A DNA stretch of 64,000 bases, from positions 62,001-126,000 of the forward strand of contig NZ_SWJG01000011.1 in assembly GCF_005870035.1 (NCBI RefSeq), written 5' to 3'. The stretch is from Spirosoma lacussanchae. GTDB taxonomy: Bacteria > Bacteroidota > Bacteroidia > Cytophagales > Spirosomataceae. The notes below the pieces were generated by a model. The model was not told the origin of the DNA, made no database searches, and saw only the letters and a program-made list of their open reading frames with translations. Below, in pieces: positions 8,539 through 17,243 of this stretch; positions within the stretch are counted from its first letter, which is position 1, and each line of letters begins with the position of its first letter. A program made the position numbers and the translations under genes.

Positions 8539-10134
8539 ATGACCATTCAACAACTAATGCTGGCAGCGGGCCTGATTAGCCTGCCGCTGGCGAGTATGGC
8601 GCAGGAGAAATTCGCCACGACCATCACGGCCGCTGACCTCGAAAAACACCTCCGCATCCTGGCGGCCGACGATATGGAAGGCCGCGAAACCGGTACCCGT
8701 GGTCAGCGCAAAGCCGCCGAGTACATTGCCAGCCAGTTTGCTTCCCTGGGGCTGAAACCCCTAGTCAAAACCGAAACCGGCAAACTAGACTATCAGCAGC
8801 CGTACACGCTCTACAAAAAATCCTGGGGCGATCTATACGTCAATGCCGGTGGCAAACGGTTCGAGTCCCTGAAAGACTTCATGCCCAACGGACTGCTGTA
8901 CCTCCCGACCGAAACCAGCTACGAAACCGTATTTGCGGGCTACGGCATCAGCGACACCAATTACGACGACTACGCCGACAAAGACGTAAAAGGCAAAGCC
9001 GTTGTCATTTTTGACGACGAGCCCAAAGCCAGCGACGGCAAACGCCTGATCAGCGGCACCACCGATGCCTCCAAATGGGGTGGCACCAACGGCTGGCGGG
9101 CCAAGAGTCTGCTGGCTAAAGAAAAAGGAGCGGCTCAACTGTTTATCGTCGCGGCCGAATCGGCCGATGCGTTCAAACAGCTGCTGGCCCAGCGTAGCGT
9201 CATGCAGAACCGTTTCAACCGGCTCAGCCTCAAACCGGGCGCCGAAAACGTAGGCTCGGTCGGCGTATTCCTGATCTCGTCCGATATGGCGGCTGCGCTG
9301 CTCAACACGTCAGCGGCTACGCTGACCCAGACTCTGGCGCAGGTAGCCCAGGCCCAGAAGCCCGTAGCCTCGTCGCTGGCGGGTACGGTAGCGGTTAAAG
9401 CCGACCGGATCGACGAAAAAACGCAGGCCTCGAACGTGCTGGGCTTTATTGAAGGCACCGACAAAAAAGACGAAGTGCTGATTATCTCGTCGCACTACGA
9501 CCACATTGGCATCAGCGCCGACGGGCAGATCAACAACGGCGCTAACGACGACGGCTCAGGAACGGTATCGGTGCTGGAGATTGCGCAGGCCTTTGCCAAA
9601 GCCAAAGCCGCTGGTAAAGGCCCCCGCCGGTCTATCCTGTTCCTGACCGTATCGGGTGAAGAAAAAGGGCTGCTCGGCTCCGAATACTATGCCGACATGA
9701 GCCCCGTTATTCCGCTGGAAAAAACGGTTACTGATCTGAACATCGATATGGTGGGCCGGGTCGATGATCTGCACCAGGGCAAGTCGGACAACTACATCTA
9801 CGTAATCGGCTCCGACAAACTCTCGTCAGACCTGCATAAAATCAGCGAGGAGACGAATAAGAAGTACATCGGTATGGAGCTGGATTATAAATACAACGAT
9901 CCGAAAGACTCACAGCGCATCTACTACCGCTCGGATCACTACAACTTCGCCAAGCACAAAATACCCATCATCTTCTACTTCAACGGCCTCCACGCCGACT
10001 ACCACCGCCCCACGGACGACGTTGAGAAGATTGACTTCAAACTCGCCGAAAAGTCGGCCCGGCTCGTTTTCTACACCGCCTGGGACATCGCCAACCGCGA
10101 CCAGCGCCTGGTTGTCGACAGCAACAAACAGTAA
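8539..10134 (+). CDS. Exported M28 family zinc aminopeptidase with PA domain
   Basis: This is a 531-aa secreted protein. A signal peptide occupies about residues 1-21 (ending ASMAQE). A protease-associated-like insert lies in the middle, and the M28 catalytic domain is at the C-terminus. Predicted zinc ligands and catalytic residues are visible in order: H319/D321 (SHYDHIG), D337 or D338 (ANDDGSG), E374-E375 (SGEEKG), D403 (NIDMVGR) and H489 (DYHRPTDD). The set is complete, so it should be an active aminopeptidase in the periplasm or outside. It is a single gene followed by a clear terminator at 10141-10176. Confidence 0.92.
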   Translation: MTIQQLMLAAGLISLPLASMAQEKFATTITAADLEKHLRILAADDMEGRETGTRGQRKAAEYIASQFASLGLKPLVKTETGKLDYQQPYTLYKKSWGDLYVNAGGKRFESLKDFMPNGLLYLPTETSYETVFAGYGISDTNYDDYADKDVKGKAVVIFDDEPKASDGKRLISGTTDASKWGGTNGWRAKSLLAKEKGAAQLFIVAAESADAFKQLLAQRSVMQNRFNRLSLKPGAENVGSVGVFLISSDMAAALLNTSAATLTQTLAQVAQAQKPVASSLAGTVAVKADRIDEKTQASNVLGFIEGTDKKDEVLIISSHYDHIGISADGQINNGANDDGSGTVSVLEIAQAFAKAKAAGKGPRRSILFLTVSGEEKGLLGSEYYADMSPVIPLEKTVTDLNIDMVGRVDDLHQGKSDNYIYVIGSDKLSSDLHKISEETNKKYIGMELDYKYNDPKDSQRIYYRSDHYNFAKHKIPIIFYFNGLHADYHRPTDDVEKIDFKLAEKSARLVFYTAWDIANRDQRLVVDSNKQ

Positions 10135-10140
10135 AATTTA

Positions 10141-10176
10141 AACCGGGGCCACCTATCTGATATGGTCCCGGTTTTT
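10141..10176 (+). terminator. Rho-independent terminator after the M28 peptidase gene
   Basis: An 11-bp stem (10141-10151 with 10163-10173, one G-U pair) encloses an 11-base loop and is followed by five T. It lies 6 bases past the stop codon. Confidence 0.8.
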
Positions 10177-10218
10177 ATGCGCCCCGCTGCACCCAGGCTA
10201 TAGCAGGTTAATTGTTAA

Positions 10219-10274
10219 ATAACTCTAATTCAATAGAATGATTAGAGTTATGATAGGTCGATCATGTACATTCG
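10219..10274 (+). promoter_or_regulatory. Candidate operator/promoter upstream of the S41 peptidase gene
   Basis: A perfect 11-bp inverted repeat (10219-10229 and 10241-10251, 11-base spacer) lies in AT-rich DNA. It is followed by a -7-like box TACATTCG at 10267-10274 (one mismatch to the Bacteroidota TAnnTTTG) and then the ATG at 10302. The previous gene already has its own terminator, so this repeat is more likely an operator or an RNA element of the S41 gene. No factor can be named. Confidence 0.4.
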
Positions 10275-10301
10275 CGGCAACTATTAACCTTCCTGAACCT
10301 C

Positions 10302-12548
10302 ATGCTCAAATCCTTACTGCTGCTATTCTGCCTGCTAGGCGGAGTTGCGGGGCACGCTCAAACGCCCAACTTCGATTTTGAACAGCGCACACCCGATGGC
10401 GCACCAGTCGGCTGGTATCGTTTTGGTGGCAGCGGGAAATTGACGCTCGACTCTACCGTCCACCACGGCGGGCGTTACGCACTACGCTTATCCGACGTGG
10501 TCAAAAGCGACTTTGTAGCCAGTGGCTGGCGTATACCGACCAGCTTTGAGGGTAAGTCGATCACCCTGACAGGCTACCTGAAAACAGAACAAACGGGCCA
10601 GCAGCCTAATCAGTACGCAGGACTATGGCTTCGGATCGACGGGGAGTCGGGAGCGCTCGCGTTCGATAATATGCAGCAGCGGGGCGTAAAAGGGTCTACC
10701 GACTGGCAACAGTATACCATTACCCTGCCCCTGCCTGACAAGGCCGTCAGCCTCAACATTGGTGGGTTACTGGTCGGCTCCGGAACGGCCTGGTTCGATG
10801 ATCTGGCCCTATCGGTCGATGGAAGACCGATTGAACAGGCACCGGCCAAAGTCATCAGGTTATCCAAAGCCCAGACCGATACGGTTTTTCATGCAGGTTC
10901 GGGCATTGACCTAAACACAGTATCTCCACAACAGATCGATAATCTGGCCGTACTGGGTAAGATATGGGGATTTGTTAAATACTACCATCCGGCGGTTGCT
11001 GCCGGTAATCACAACATGGATGCCGAGCTGTTTCGGATTATGCCCGATATCCTGAACGCCCGCTCGACCGCCGATCGTAGTGCGGTCCTCCTCAACTGGC
11101 TGGCCCGCTTCGGGACGGTCTCTGACGCGGGTAGCCGTCAGTCAAACACCAGCCAGGCTGTACATAAGCCCGACCTGGCCTGGCTCGGCGATACGAAGCT
11201 GTTTAGCGCCCCCCTGCGGGCACAGCTGGAGGCCATCAGGCAGGCTCGCCGACCCAACCACCACTATTACGTGAGCATGGCTCAGCAGATTGGTAATCCG
11301 GAGTTCAACCACGAGTTTGCGTACCGGCACATGAAAACGCCGGATGCGGGCTACCGGCTCCTGTCGCTGTACCGATTCTGGAACATCATCCATTATTTTT
11401 TCCCCTACAAGCACCTGATCACATACCCATTGCCTACCGATACCTGGCATAGCGTGCTGCGCGAATACATTCCGCAATTCGTAAAGGCTGGTGACTCGCT
11501 GGCGTACCGGCTCACGACGCTTTCACTCATTGGCCGTGTTCAGGATACGCACACTAACCTCTGGGGCGATCCGATCATTCAGAATCAATACAAAGGCACT
11601 TTCTTCGCGCCGGTACAGGTGCGGTACATCGAGCGGCAGTTTGTGGTTACTAATTTTTATAACGACTCGTTAGGAGCCAAGTCCGGCCTGAAACGGGGCG
11701 ACATCATCCAAACCATCGACGGCACTCCCATCGCTACGCTGGTGAGCCAGCGCCAGCCTTACTACCCGGCGTCTAACGAGCCAACTCAGTTTCGGGACCT
11801 TAGCCGCGACCTGCTGCGGGGCCATACTGCTCTGGTTCAGCTTGGCATCCTCCGCGATGGGCAACCGCAGACCATTGCGCTCAACCGATATACAGGCAAT
11901 CAGGCCACTTTCAACCGAACCATCGATTACGGCAGCTACCCCAGAGACAGCTGCTATCAGCTGCTGCACCCGGATGTGGGTTACCTGTATCTGGGTACGA
12001 TCAAAGCCAGTAAGCTACCGCAGATCATGCAGACCTTTAAAGACACTAAAGGACTGGTCATCGACCTGCGCTGCTATCCATCTGAGTTTGTGGTTTTCAC
12101 GCTGGGCAAGTACCTGACGACTCCCACTCCCTTCGTCAAATTTACGGGTGGCCACGTCAAAACACCCGGGCTCTTTACCTGGATAACCTCCCTGAACGTA
12201 GGCCAGCGCGGGGTTGATGATGTCTACAAAGGCAAAGTGGTGGTGCTGGTCAACCAGGAAACCCAGAGTCAGGCCGAGTATACGACCATGGCTTTCCAGT
12301 CGGCACCCGGCGTTGTTGTTCTGGGTAGTACGACAGCAGCGGCCGACGGTAATGTATCCCCCTTCGAACTCCCCGGTGGTCTGCGGACTATGATCAGCGG
12401 TATCGGCGTTTACTACCCCGACGGGCGCGAAACACAGCGGGTTGGGGTTAAAGTAGACGTAGAGTACCACCCCACTCAGGCAGGTATCAAAGCCGGTAAA
12501 GACGAGCTACTGGAGCGTGCCGTTTCACTAATCCGGGACGGTAAATAA
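10302..12548 (+). CDS. Exported S41 family peptidase with PDZ domain
   Basis: This is a 748-aa protein with a signal peptide (about residues 1-19, ending GHAQ). A carbohydrate-binding-like beta domain (about 20-180) follows, then a helical region, a PDZ-like segment (GLKRGDIIQTIDGTPI) and a C-terminal S41 tail-specific protease domain. The catalytic serine is probably S656 in TQSQAEYT. Related Bacteroidota proteins are annotated as S41 or C-terminal processing peptidases. It stands alone, with its own candidate promoter upstream. The N-terminal beta domain suggests surface or glycan contact, which is inference. Confidence 0.88.
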   Translation: MLKSLLLLFCLLGGVAGHAQTPNFDFEQRTPDGAPVGWYRFGGSGKLTLDSTVHHGGRYALRLSDVVKSDFVASGWRIPTSFEGKSITLTGYLKTEQTGQQPNQYAGLWLRIDGESGALAFDNMQQRGVKGSTDWQQYTITLPLPDKAVSLNIGGLLVGSGTAWFDDLALSVDGRPIEQAPAKVIRLSKAQTDTVFHAGSGIDLNTVSPQQIDNLAVLGKIWGFVKYYHPAVAAGNHNMDAELFRIMPDILNARSTADRSAVLLNWLARFGTVSDAGSRQSNTSQAVHKPDLAWLGDTKLFSAPLRAQLEAIRQARRPNHHYYVSMAQQIGNPEFNHEFAYRHMKTPDAGYRLLSLYRFWNIIHYFFPYKHLITYPLPTDTWHSVLREYIPQFVKAGDSLAYRLTTLSLIGRVQDTHTNLWGDPIIQNQYKGTFFAPVQVRYIERQFVVTNFYNDSLGAKSGLKRGDIIQTIDGTPIATLVSQRQPYYPASNEPTQFRDLSRDLLRGHTALVQLGILRDGQPQTIALNRYTGNQATFNRTIDYGSYPRDSCYQLLHPDVGYLYLGTIKASKLPQIMQTFKDTKGLVIDLRCYPSEFVVFTLGKYLTTPTPFVKFTGGHVKTPGLFTWITSLNVGQRGVDDVYKGKVVVLVNQETQSQAEYTTMAFQSAPGVVVLGSTTAAADGNVSPFELPGGLRTMISGIGVYYPDGRETQRVGVKVDVEYHPTQAGIKAGKDELLERAVSLIRDGK

Positions 12549-12796
12549 GCAACGGCCGAACATTTTTTGCCGGCTGTGTTCGAGGGGCCCCGGATAGGGT
12601 TTTCCCATCAGTCCGCCTGTAGCTGATATAGCCTCCGAAGCTGGTGCATACGCTGTCTACCGATCGCTTACAAACTATTGTTTATCAATCTCAAGCGGGT
12701 ATATTTAGCGGAAACTTTTTCTGTCAGGGCTGGTTACTAGCCATACTGACGAACGGGCCTATCGGCTCGGTGCAGCCAGTAACATCTATTCACAAC

Positions 12797-13312
12797 ATGA
12801 AGCAACTACTGAACCGCTCGCTTTGGGCCTGCCTCTTCCTGCTTAGTCCCCTACTCACCCCGAGGGCTCATGGGCAGTCTGCCATTGATTTCGCCCGTAT
12901 CGACTCAACCGAGACGCTGCAGAATTGCCAGACCGTTTTGCGCGAGTTTATAAAAGGCAGCAAAGCAATGGTTCTGATGGAGCAGCATTATACACGCAAA
13001 GGAATAGCTCAGGCTTTTATCCCAATTCCGGCTGGTCAGGGAAGCCGCTATCCGGATATTTACGTTTTTTATTTTGTAGCCAAAGCCTCAGTCCGGTCGG
13101 CTCCCTGGCTAAACCTCTATTCCGTAGATCAGGATTTGGGTCGGCGCGCCGGTAGCTTTCGGGTTACAAACGCCGTGGCGGTGAAGGATGGCTATATATT
13201 TCAGATACGCCTTGACAGAGGGAGTGACGCGATCTACCCAAGCCGACTGGTTTCCAACGAGCTTCAGGTGGTTAGCTCAAACCCGGGCAATCTAATCGCG
13301 TTTAGCCTCTAA
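12797..13312 (+). CDS. Exported protein of unknown function
   Basis: This 171-aa protein starts at ATG 12797, directly before a signal peptide (MKQLLNRSLWACLFLL, cleaved near RAHGQS). An upstream in-frame ATG at 12644 would add 51 residues in front of the signal sequence and is unlikely. The mature part is a mixed alpha/beta domain with no cysteines or motifs that I recognise. It is probably periplasmic or outer-membrane associated. It converges on the amidohydrolase gene, with a very strong hairpin in between. Confidence 0.65.
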   Translation: MKQLLNRSLWACLFLLSPLLTPRAHGQSAIDFARIDSTETLQNCQTVLREFIKGSKAMVLMEQHYTRKGIAQAFIPIPAGQGSRYPDIYVFYFVAKASVRSAPWLNLYSVDQDLGRRAGSFRVTNAVAVKDGYIFQIRLDRGSDAIYPSRLVSNELQVVSSNPGNLIAFSL

Positions 13313-13328
13313 AAAATCTTTTTTGGCA

Positions 13329-13393
13329 AATCGCTCTTACAACGAGGGGGCTAACCGGATAATCCGGTTAGCCCCCTCGTTGTAAGAGCGATT
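13329..13393. terminator. Perfect 32-bp-arm palindrome, bidirectional terminator
   Basis: The arms 13329-13360 and 13362-13393 are exactly complementary around a single central base. It lies between converging genes, 16 bases past one stop and 11 bases past the other. The function as a two-way terminator is inferred from position. The length and perfection exceed normal terminators. Confidence 0.75.
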
Positions 13394-13404
13394 GTGAATG
13401 CTGG

Positions 13405-15024
13405 CTAGTTTTTTCCCCCGCCTACTTTACTGGCTTTGCCGGGCATACCGGGCTGGGTGATTTCGAAGCCTTCCTTCTCCTTGGCGTCGGCGACGAGTTT
13501 GCGCACGTCGGCCAGGAGTTTTTTGGCGTCGTAGACCACCCCATCTTTCACGGTATAGGTTACGCCCCCGACCCGCTCGACCTCGTTTTTGTCGTTGAGG
13601 TGAATGGCACCGGTGCCATAGAGCGTTTTCAGGTTAGCCAGCGGGTTTTCTTTCACGATGACGAAATCGGCCAGTTTGCCAACCTCAACGGAACCGATCT
13701 GATCAGCCATACCCAGGGCTTCGGCCCCTTTGATGGTAGCGGCCCGAACCACTTCGAGCGGGTGGAAGCCAGCCTCGCGCAGCAGCTCCAGTTCCCGGAT
13801 GTAGGCAAACCCGTAGAGCTGGTAGATGAAGCCCGAGTCAGACCCCGTCGTCACGCGCCCACCCCGGTTTTTGTATTCGTTGATGAACTCCATCCAGAGC
13901 TGGTAATTCTTTTTCCAGGCCACTTCCTGTTCGGTACCCCAGTTGTGCCAGTACGATCCGTGCGAGATACGGCTGGGACCGTAGAACCGCCACAGGCTGG
14001 GCAGGGTGTAGTCCTCGTGCCACTCGGCGCGCCGGGCCAGCATCAGCTCCCGGTTGGCTTCGTAGATATTGAACGTCGGGTCGAGGGTGAAATCGAGCGC
14101 AATGAGCTCGTCCATGACCTTGTTCCAGCGCTCGGTACCGGGTTTGGCGGCCTGCTGCCAGAGGTTCCCCGCTTCCTCGAACCGGTTCTGCTCGTTGTTG
14201 TAGTTATAATCGGCCGGGTAATTCTGCACGGTGCGGTCGGCAAAGAGGGCTTCGGGCAGGCCGTACCAGTGCTCCATACTGGTCAGACCGGCTTTGGCGG
14301 TAGCCAGCACGTTCATCCGCGCCACTTCGAGCTGGGCGTGGTGACAGGCCGACCGCAGACCCAGCTTTTTGTTCTCGTCGAGGGCGGCTTTGAAAACAGC
14401 CGGTTCGGCGCCGAAAAACTTGATGCCGTCGGCCCCGCGCTGGGCGTTCTGCCGCACCCAGGCACGGGCCTGTTCGGGCGTGCTGATGGGATCTTTGCCG
14501 CCCTGCCCAAATACGGTATAGGCCAGAATACGGGGGGCGGTAATCTCATTGCGGCTACTTTTAACGCGCTGGTCAAGCACCCAGTCGAGGCCGTTGCCGC
14601 AGCTCGGGTCGCGGATGGTCGTGATGCCGTGGCCGAGCCAGAGTTTAAAGACATACTCGGCACTGGCGCCCTGCGCCTGTCCGCCAATATGGCCATGCAT
14701 ATCGATAAAGCCCGGCATCAGAAACATACCGTCGCAGTTTAGCTCTTTATCGCCCGCGCTGGCCTGGGGCCGCGATTTGGGGTCGATCGGTACACCGGGA
14801 TAGCCCACCTGCCGGATCTGGGCAATCCGGTTTTTTTCGACTACAATATCGACCGGACCAACGGGCGGAGCACCGGTGCTGTTGATGAGCGTAACGCCCC
14901 GAATGATAAGCCGGTTGTGGGGACCATCGCCCTCAGCGCGGGCCGGGGCCTTCGGAATCTGGGCCATAGCGACCTGACACCAGACCGCCAGCAGGATAGA
15001 AAGAGCCGTAAAACGTGAATGCAT
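13405..15024 (-). CDS. Exported metal-dependent amidohydrolase
   Basis: This 539-aa protein of the amidohydrolase superfamily starts at ATG 15024, which directly precedes a signal peptide (cleaved after about residue 22, AMAQ). The longer frame to 15108 would put 28 residues before that signal and overlap the divergent promoter region. The metal-binding HxH is H110-G-H112 in MPGFIDMHGH. Later, SMEHWYG and TTGSDSGF fit the remaining metal-site histidine and aspartate strands. The beta-strand segments flanking the barrel are also present (GVTLINSTGAPP; DFVIVKENPL). Substrate is unknown (peptidase/imidazolonepropionase-like relatives). Transcription diverges from the gene at 15114. Confidence 0.88.
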   Translation of the reverse strand: MHSRFTALSILLAVWCQVAMAQIPKAPARAEGDGPHNRLIIRGVTLINSTGAPPVGPVDIVVEKNRIAQIRQVGYPGVPIDPKSRPQASAGDKELNCDGMFLMPGFIDMHGHIGGQAQGASAEYVFKLWLGHGITTIRDPSCGNGLDWVLDQRVKSSRNEITAPRILAYTVFGQGGKDPISTPEQARAWVRQNAQRGADGIKFFGAEPAVFKAALDENKKLGLRSACHHAQLEVARMNVLATAKAGLTSMEHWYGLPEALFADRTVQNYPADYNYNNEQNRFEEAGNLWQQAAKPGTERWNKVMDELIALDFTLDPTFNIYEANRELMLARRAEWHEDYTLPSLWRFYGPSRISHGSYWHNWGTEQEVAWKKNYQLWMEFINEYKNRGGRVTTGSDSGFIYQLYGFAYIRELELLREAGFHPLEVVRAATIKGAEALGMADQIGSVEVGKLADFVIVKENPLANLKTLYGTGAIHLNDKNEVERVGGVTYTVKDGVVYDAKKLLADVRKLVADAKEKEGFEITQPGMPGKASKVGGGKN

Positions 15025-15113
15025 GGAGGGAATATCGGTTGGGTAAACAGTTGTAAGATAACAGAAACTAGATGAATTTTGCGCGCTTGCCGGACCTGAC
15101 AGGCCCATCCCCC

Positions 15114-16067
15114 ATGAAACAGACGATCACCAAAAACTTTCTGCTCGTTGTCCTGGCCCTGGCGGTCGTATTTGCTTTTGCTATGAAAGCAACGGTATTT
15201 CAGCAGAGCACACCGGCCAGCGCGACGCCCGCAGCCGCCCCGCCGAACCCGGCGTTTGCGGGCTACTGGTTTGCCGGCAAGGCCGAGCTGAACCACTACC
15301 GGCTCCAGCAGGCCCAGTACGGCGTACTGAACCCCGGCGAAGCGGTCCTGATTTTCGTGACCGAAGACTTCCGGACCGATAAACAGGTCAAAGCCGAAAC
15401 CGACGAGAGCCGCGACAAAGCCATTCCGGTGCTGAAAACAAACATGAGCAAGAAGTTTGTGACGGGCATTTACGACTACTCGCTGTTTACGTCGGTCTTT
15501 ACCCCCATCAATAACCCATCGTTTCCCAATACGCTGAAAGTGAGCACTTCGGCGCAGGAGTGGTGTGGCCACAGCTACCTCCAGGCCAACTACCGCAACA
15601 ACGGCTACGCGATCAGCGGAAAGTCGTATTTTGAGAAAGAAGTCGACGAAGCGTATACCATCGATAAAGTATGGTTTGAAGATGAACTCTGGAACCGCAT
15701 CCGGCTGAATCCGGATAAGCTGCCGACGGGTGAGGTGCGCCTGGTACCGGGTACGATGACTGCCCGCCTTCGCCATACGACCCTGGAGCCGCTGCTGGCC
15801 AAAGCTCAAATAGACGACTACGAAGGGGTGCTGTATCCGGGCAGACTGCTCAGGGCCTATACCATCCAGTATCCCACCGACGACCGCACCCTGATAATCG
15901 TTTTCGAGAGCACATTTCCCCACAAAATCGTTGGCTGGGAAGAGACGTACCGAAGCAAAGATGCGCTGCTCACTTCACGCGCCGTTCTAACAAAAACCAT
16001 TCAAAACGATTATTGGAAACATAACGCCCCCGCTGACAGTACGTTGCGGGCCGAGTTGATGAAGTAA
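15114..16067 (+). CDS. Conserved Bacteroidota protein with N-terminal membrane anchor
   Basis: This is a 317-aa protein. I start it at ATG 15114, just before a hydrophobic helix (about residues 7-25); an upstream ATG at 15072 would add 14 residues in front. The segments AVLIFVTEDF, SVFTPI, SAQEWCGHSYLQ and WNRIRLNPDKLPTGE resemble a family that I remember being labelled septum formation inhibitor Maf in databases. No Maf nucleotide-binding motif is visible, so that label looks wrong. It is probably exported and lipid- or helix-anchored; the function is unknown. Confidence 0.7.
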   Translation: MKQTITKNFLLVVLALAVVFAFAMKATVFQQSTPASATPAAAPPNPAFAGYWFAGKAELNHYRLQQAQYGVLNPGEAVLIFVTEDFRTDKQVKAETDESRDKAIPVLKTNMSKKFVTGIYDYSLFTSVFTPINNPSFPNTLKVSTSAQEWCGHSYLQANYRNNGYAISGKSYFEKEVDEAYTIDKVWFEDELWNRIRLNPDKLPTGEVRLVPGTMTARLRHTTLEPLLAKAQIDDYEGVLYPGRLLRAYTIQYPTDDRTLIIVFESTFPHKIVGWEETYRSKDALLTSRAVLTKTIQNDYWKHNAPADSTLRAELMK

Positions 16068-16150
16068 TTTCAGTACGGTACGCGTTGATATCATCAGGCC
16101 ATGCCTAACGCGTACCTGCTGAGTAACGGGCACAAGCCACCCCATTCGCC

Positions 16151-16915
16151 ATGAAATCGAATCTTGTCTTACTGGTTGTTCTGTTGATCGTCTGCGCCTG
16201 CTCGTCGTCTACCGACACGGCCACCCAGACCGGAACGCCAACCTATACGCTTATCTTTATCGATAAGACCCGAAGCGTGAACGTGAACAAAACGTTTGTG
16301 GCCCGGAAGTACCAGCAGGCCATCAACGACATTGTGGAACAGAATATTCAGCAGAAAGGCGATCAGCTCGACGTGTATTTTATTCACGAAAATACCAGCA
16401 AAGCCCGCGCCCTGAACGTGACCGCCCAGACCGAGCGCGAAGACGTCAGCTCGGCCAGCCCCACCGACCGCGAAGCCGCCGAAACCGAGTTCGGGCTGCT
16501 GCTGGGCCGCGAACGAACCCGGATCAAGCAGCGGGTATTGCAGCAGCTGATGGCGCAGAATTCGGGCGCATCGAGTCAGGAAACCGATATCTGGGCCAGT
16601 CTGCCCGTTATCCAGAAAGCTAACGAAACCGGCCTCTCGGTAAAGGTGTACTACCTGAGCGATATGATCGAGAGCGTAAAAGGCCCCGACCGGCGCGACT
16701 TCCAGAAAACACCCCCGCGCGACAACGCCCAGGCCGACGAATGGGCTAAAGCTGACGCGGAAAAACTCAAACGATACACCATCGGCTCGCCCGCCATTAC
16801 CATGATGCTCCCTTTCGAGCCTAGTGCATCGGTGCGCGAGAACAACCCGGCTGTTACGCAGTACTGGCAAACGCTCTTCGCCGAACTGGGTGCCGCTAAC
16901 GTGTCGGAAGACTAA
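16151..16915 (+). CDS. Lipoprotein with von Willebrand factor A-like features
   Basis: This 254-aa protein has a lipobox-type signal (LLIVCACSSS; the likely lipidated cysteine is about residue 18). The next strand reads YTLIFIDKTRSVN, a DxTxS pattern like the metal-site motif of VWA domains. A later VYYLSDMIES resembles the second conserved strand with SD. The middle region is rich in E, R and Q and probably helical. A ligand-binding or scaffolding role at the inner or outer membrane is inference. A terminator follows at 16947-16977. Confidence 0.65.
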   Translation: MKSNLVLLVVLLIVCACSSSTDTATQTGTPTYTLIFIDKTRSVNVNKTFVARKYQQAINDIVEQNIQQKGDQLDVYFIHENTSKARALNVTAQTEREDVSSASPTDREAAETEFGLLLGRERTRIKQRVLQQLMAQNSGASSQETDIWASLPVIQKANETGLSVKVYYLSDMIESVKGPDRRDFQKTPPRDNAQADEWAKADAEKLKRYTIGSPAITMMLPFEPSASVRENNPAVTQYWQTLFAELGAANVSED

Positions 16916-16946
16916 TCGCCAGCACAACCCTACTACCTATACGAAG

Positions 16947-16977
16947 GGTCGGAATCACGAATTTCGACCTTTTTTTC
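16947..16977 (+). terminator. Terminator after the VWA-like lipoprotein gene
   Basis: A 9-bp stem (16947-16955 with 16961-16969, one G-T pair) with a 5-base loop runs into seven T. Confidence 0.75.
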
Positions 16978-17207
16978 ATTACAACGCCTGACCGGTTACC
17001 AGGCCTATACGGTAAAAATCACAATCAATGGTAGCCCCATTTTCTGCTATCCCTCCTGCATCGGGATGAAAAAAGGGGCAGTTGAGAAGCATACCAACAA
17101 ATAAGTTTAAGTAATCAGACGCTGTCAATACTCTCACTATTAGTACTTTAGTAAAAATATTTATTTTTATTTAATCTAATTAATTCAAACTTAGATGCGA
17201 GTACTAT

Positions 17208-17215
17208 TACCTTTG
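17208..17215 (+). promoter_or_regulatory. Bacteroidota -7 promoter box for the TonB receptor gene
   Basis: TACCTTTG matches TAnnTTTG exactly and lies 29 bases before the ATG. No convincing -33 TTTG is visible at the usual distance, so regulation by an activator or an alternative sigma factor is possible. Confidence 0.5.
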
Positions 17216-17243
17216 CATTGTTTCGAATCAATCTAAACAAGCA

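Larger units (their letters stand above)
16916..17243 (+). other. Intergenic region before the TonB receptor gene
   Basis: This 328-base gap holds the terminator of the upstream gene and then becomes strongly AT-rich (17100-17200), as expected for a promoter region. It ends with the -7 box at 17208-17215. I see no ORF or structured RNA in it. Confidence 0.6.

Noticed and set aside
13600..14742. 380-codon open frame antisense to the amidohydrolase gene
   Set aside because: The amidohydrolase motifs are on the minus strand; the plus-strand product has no recognisable features.
15072..16067. Septum formation inhibitor Maf label for the gene at 15114
   Set aside because: No Maf nucleotide pyrophosphatase motif is present; the label appears to be a propagated database error.
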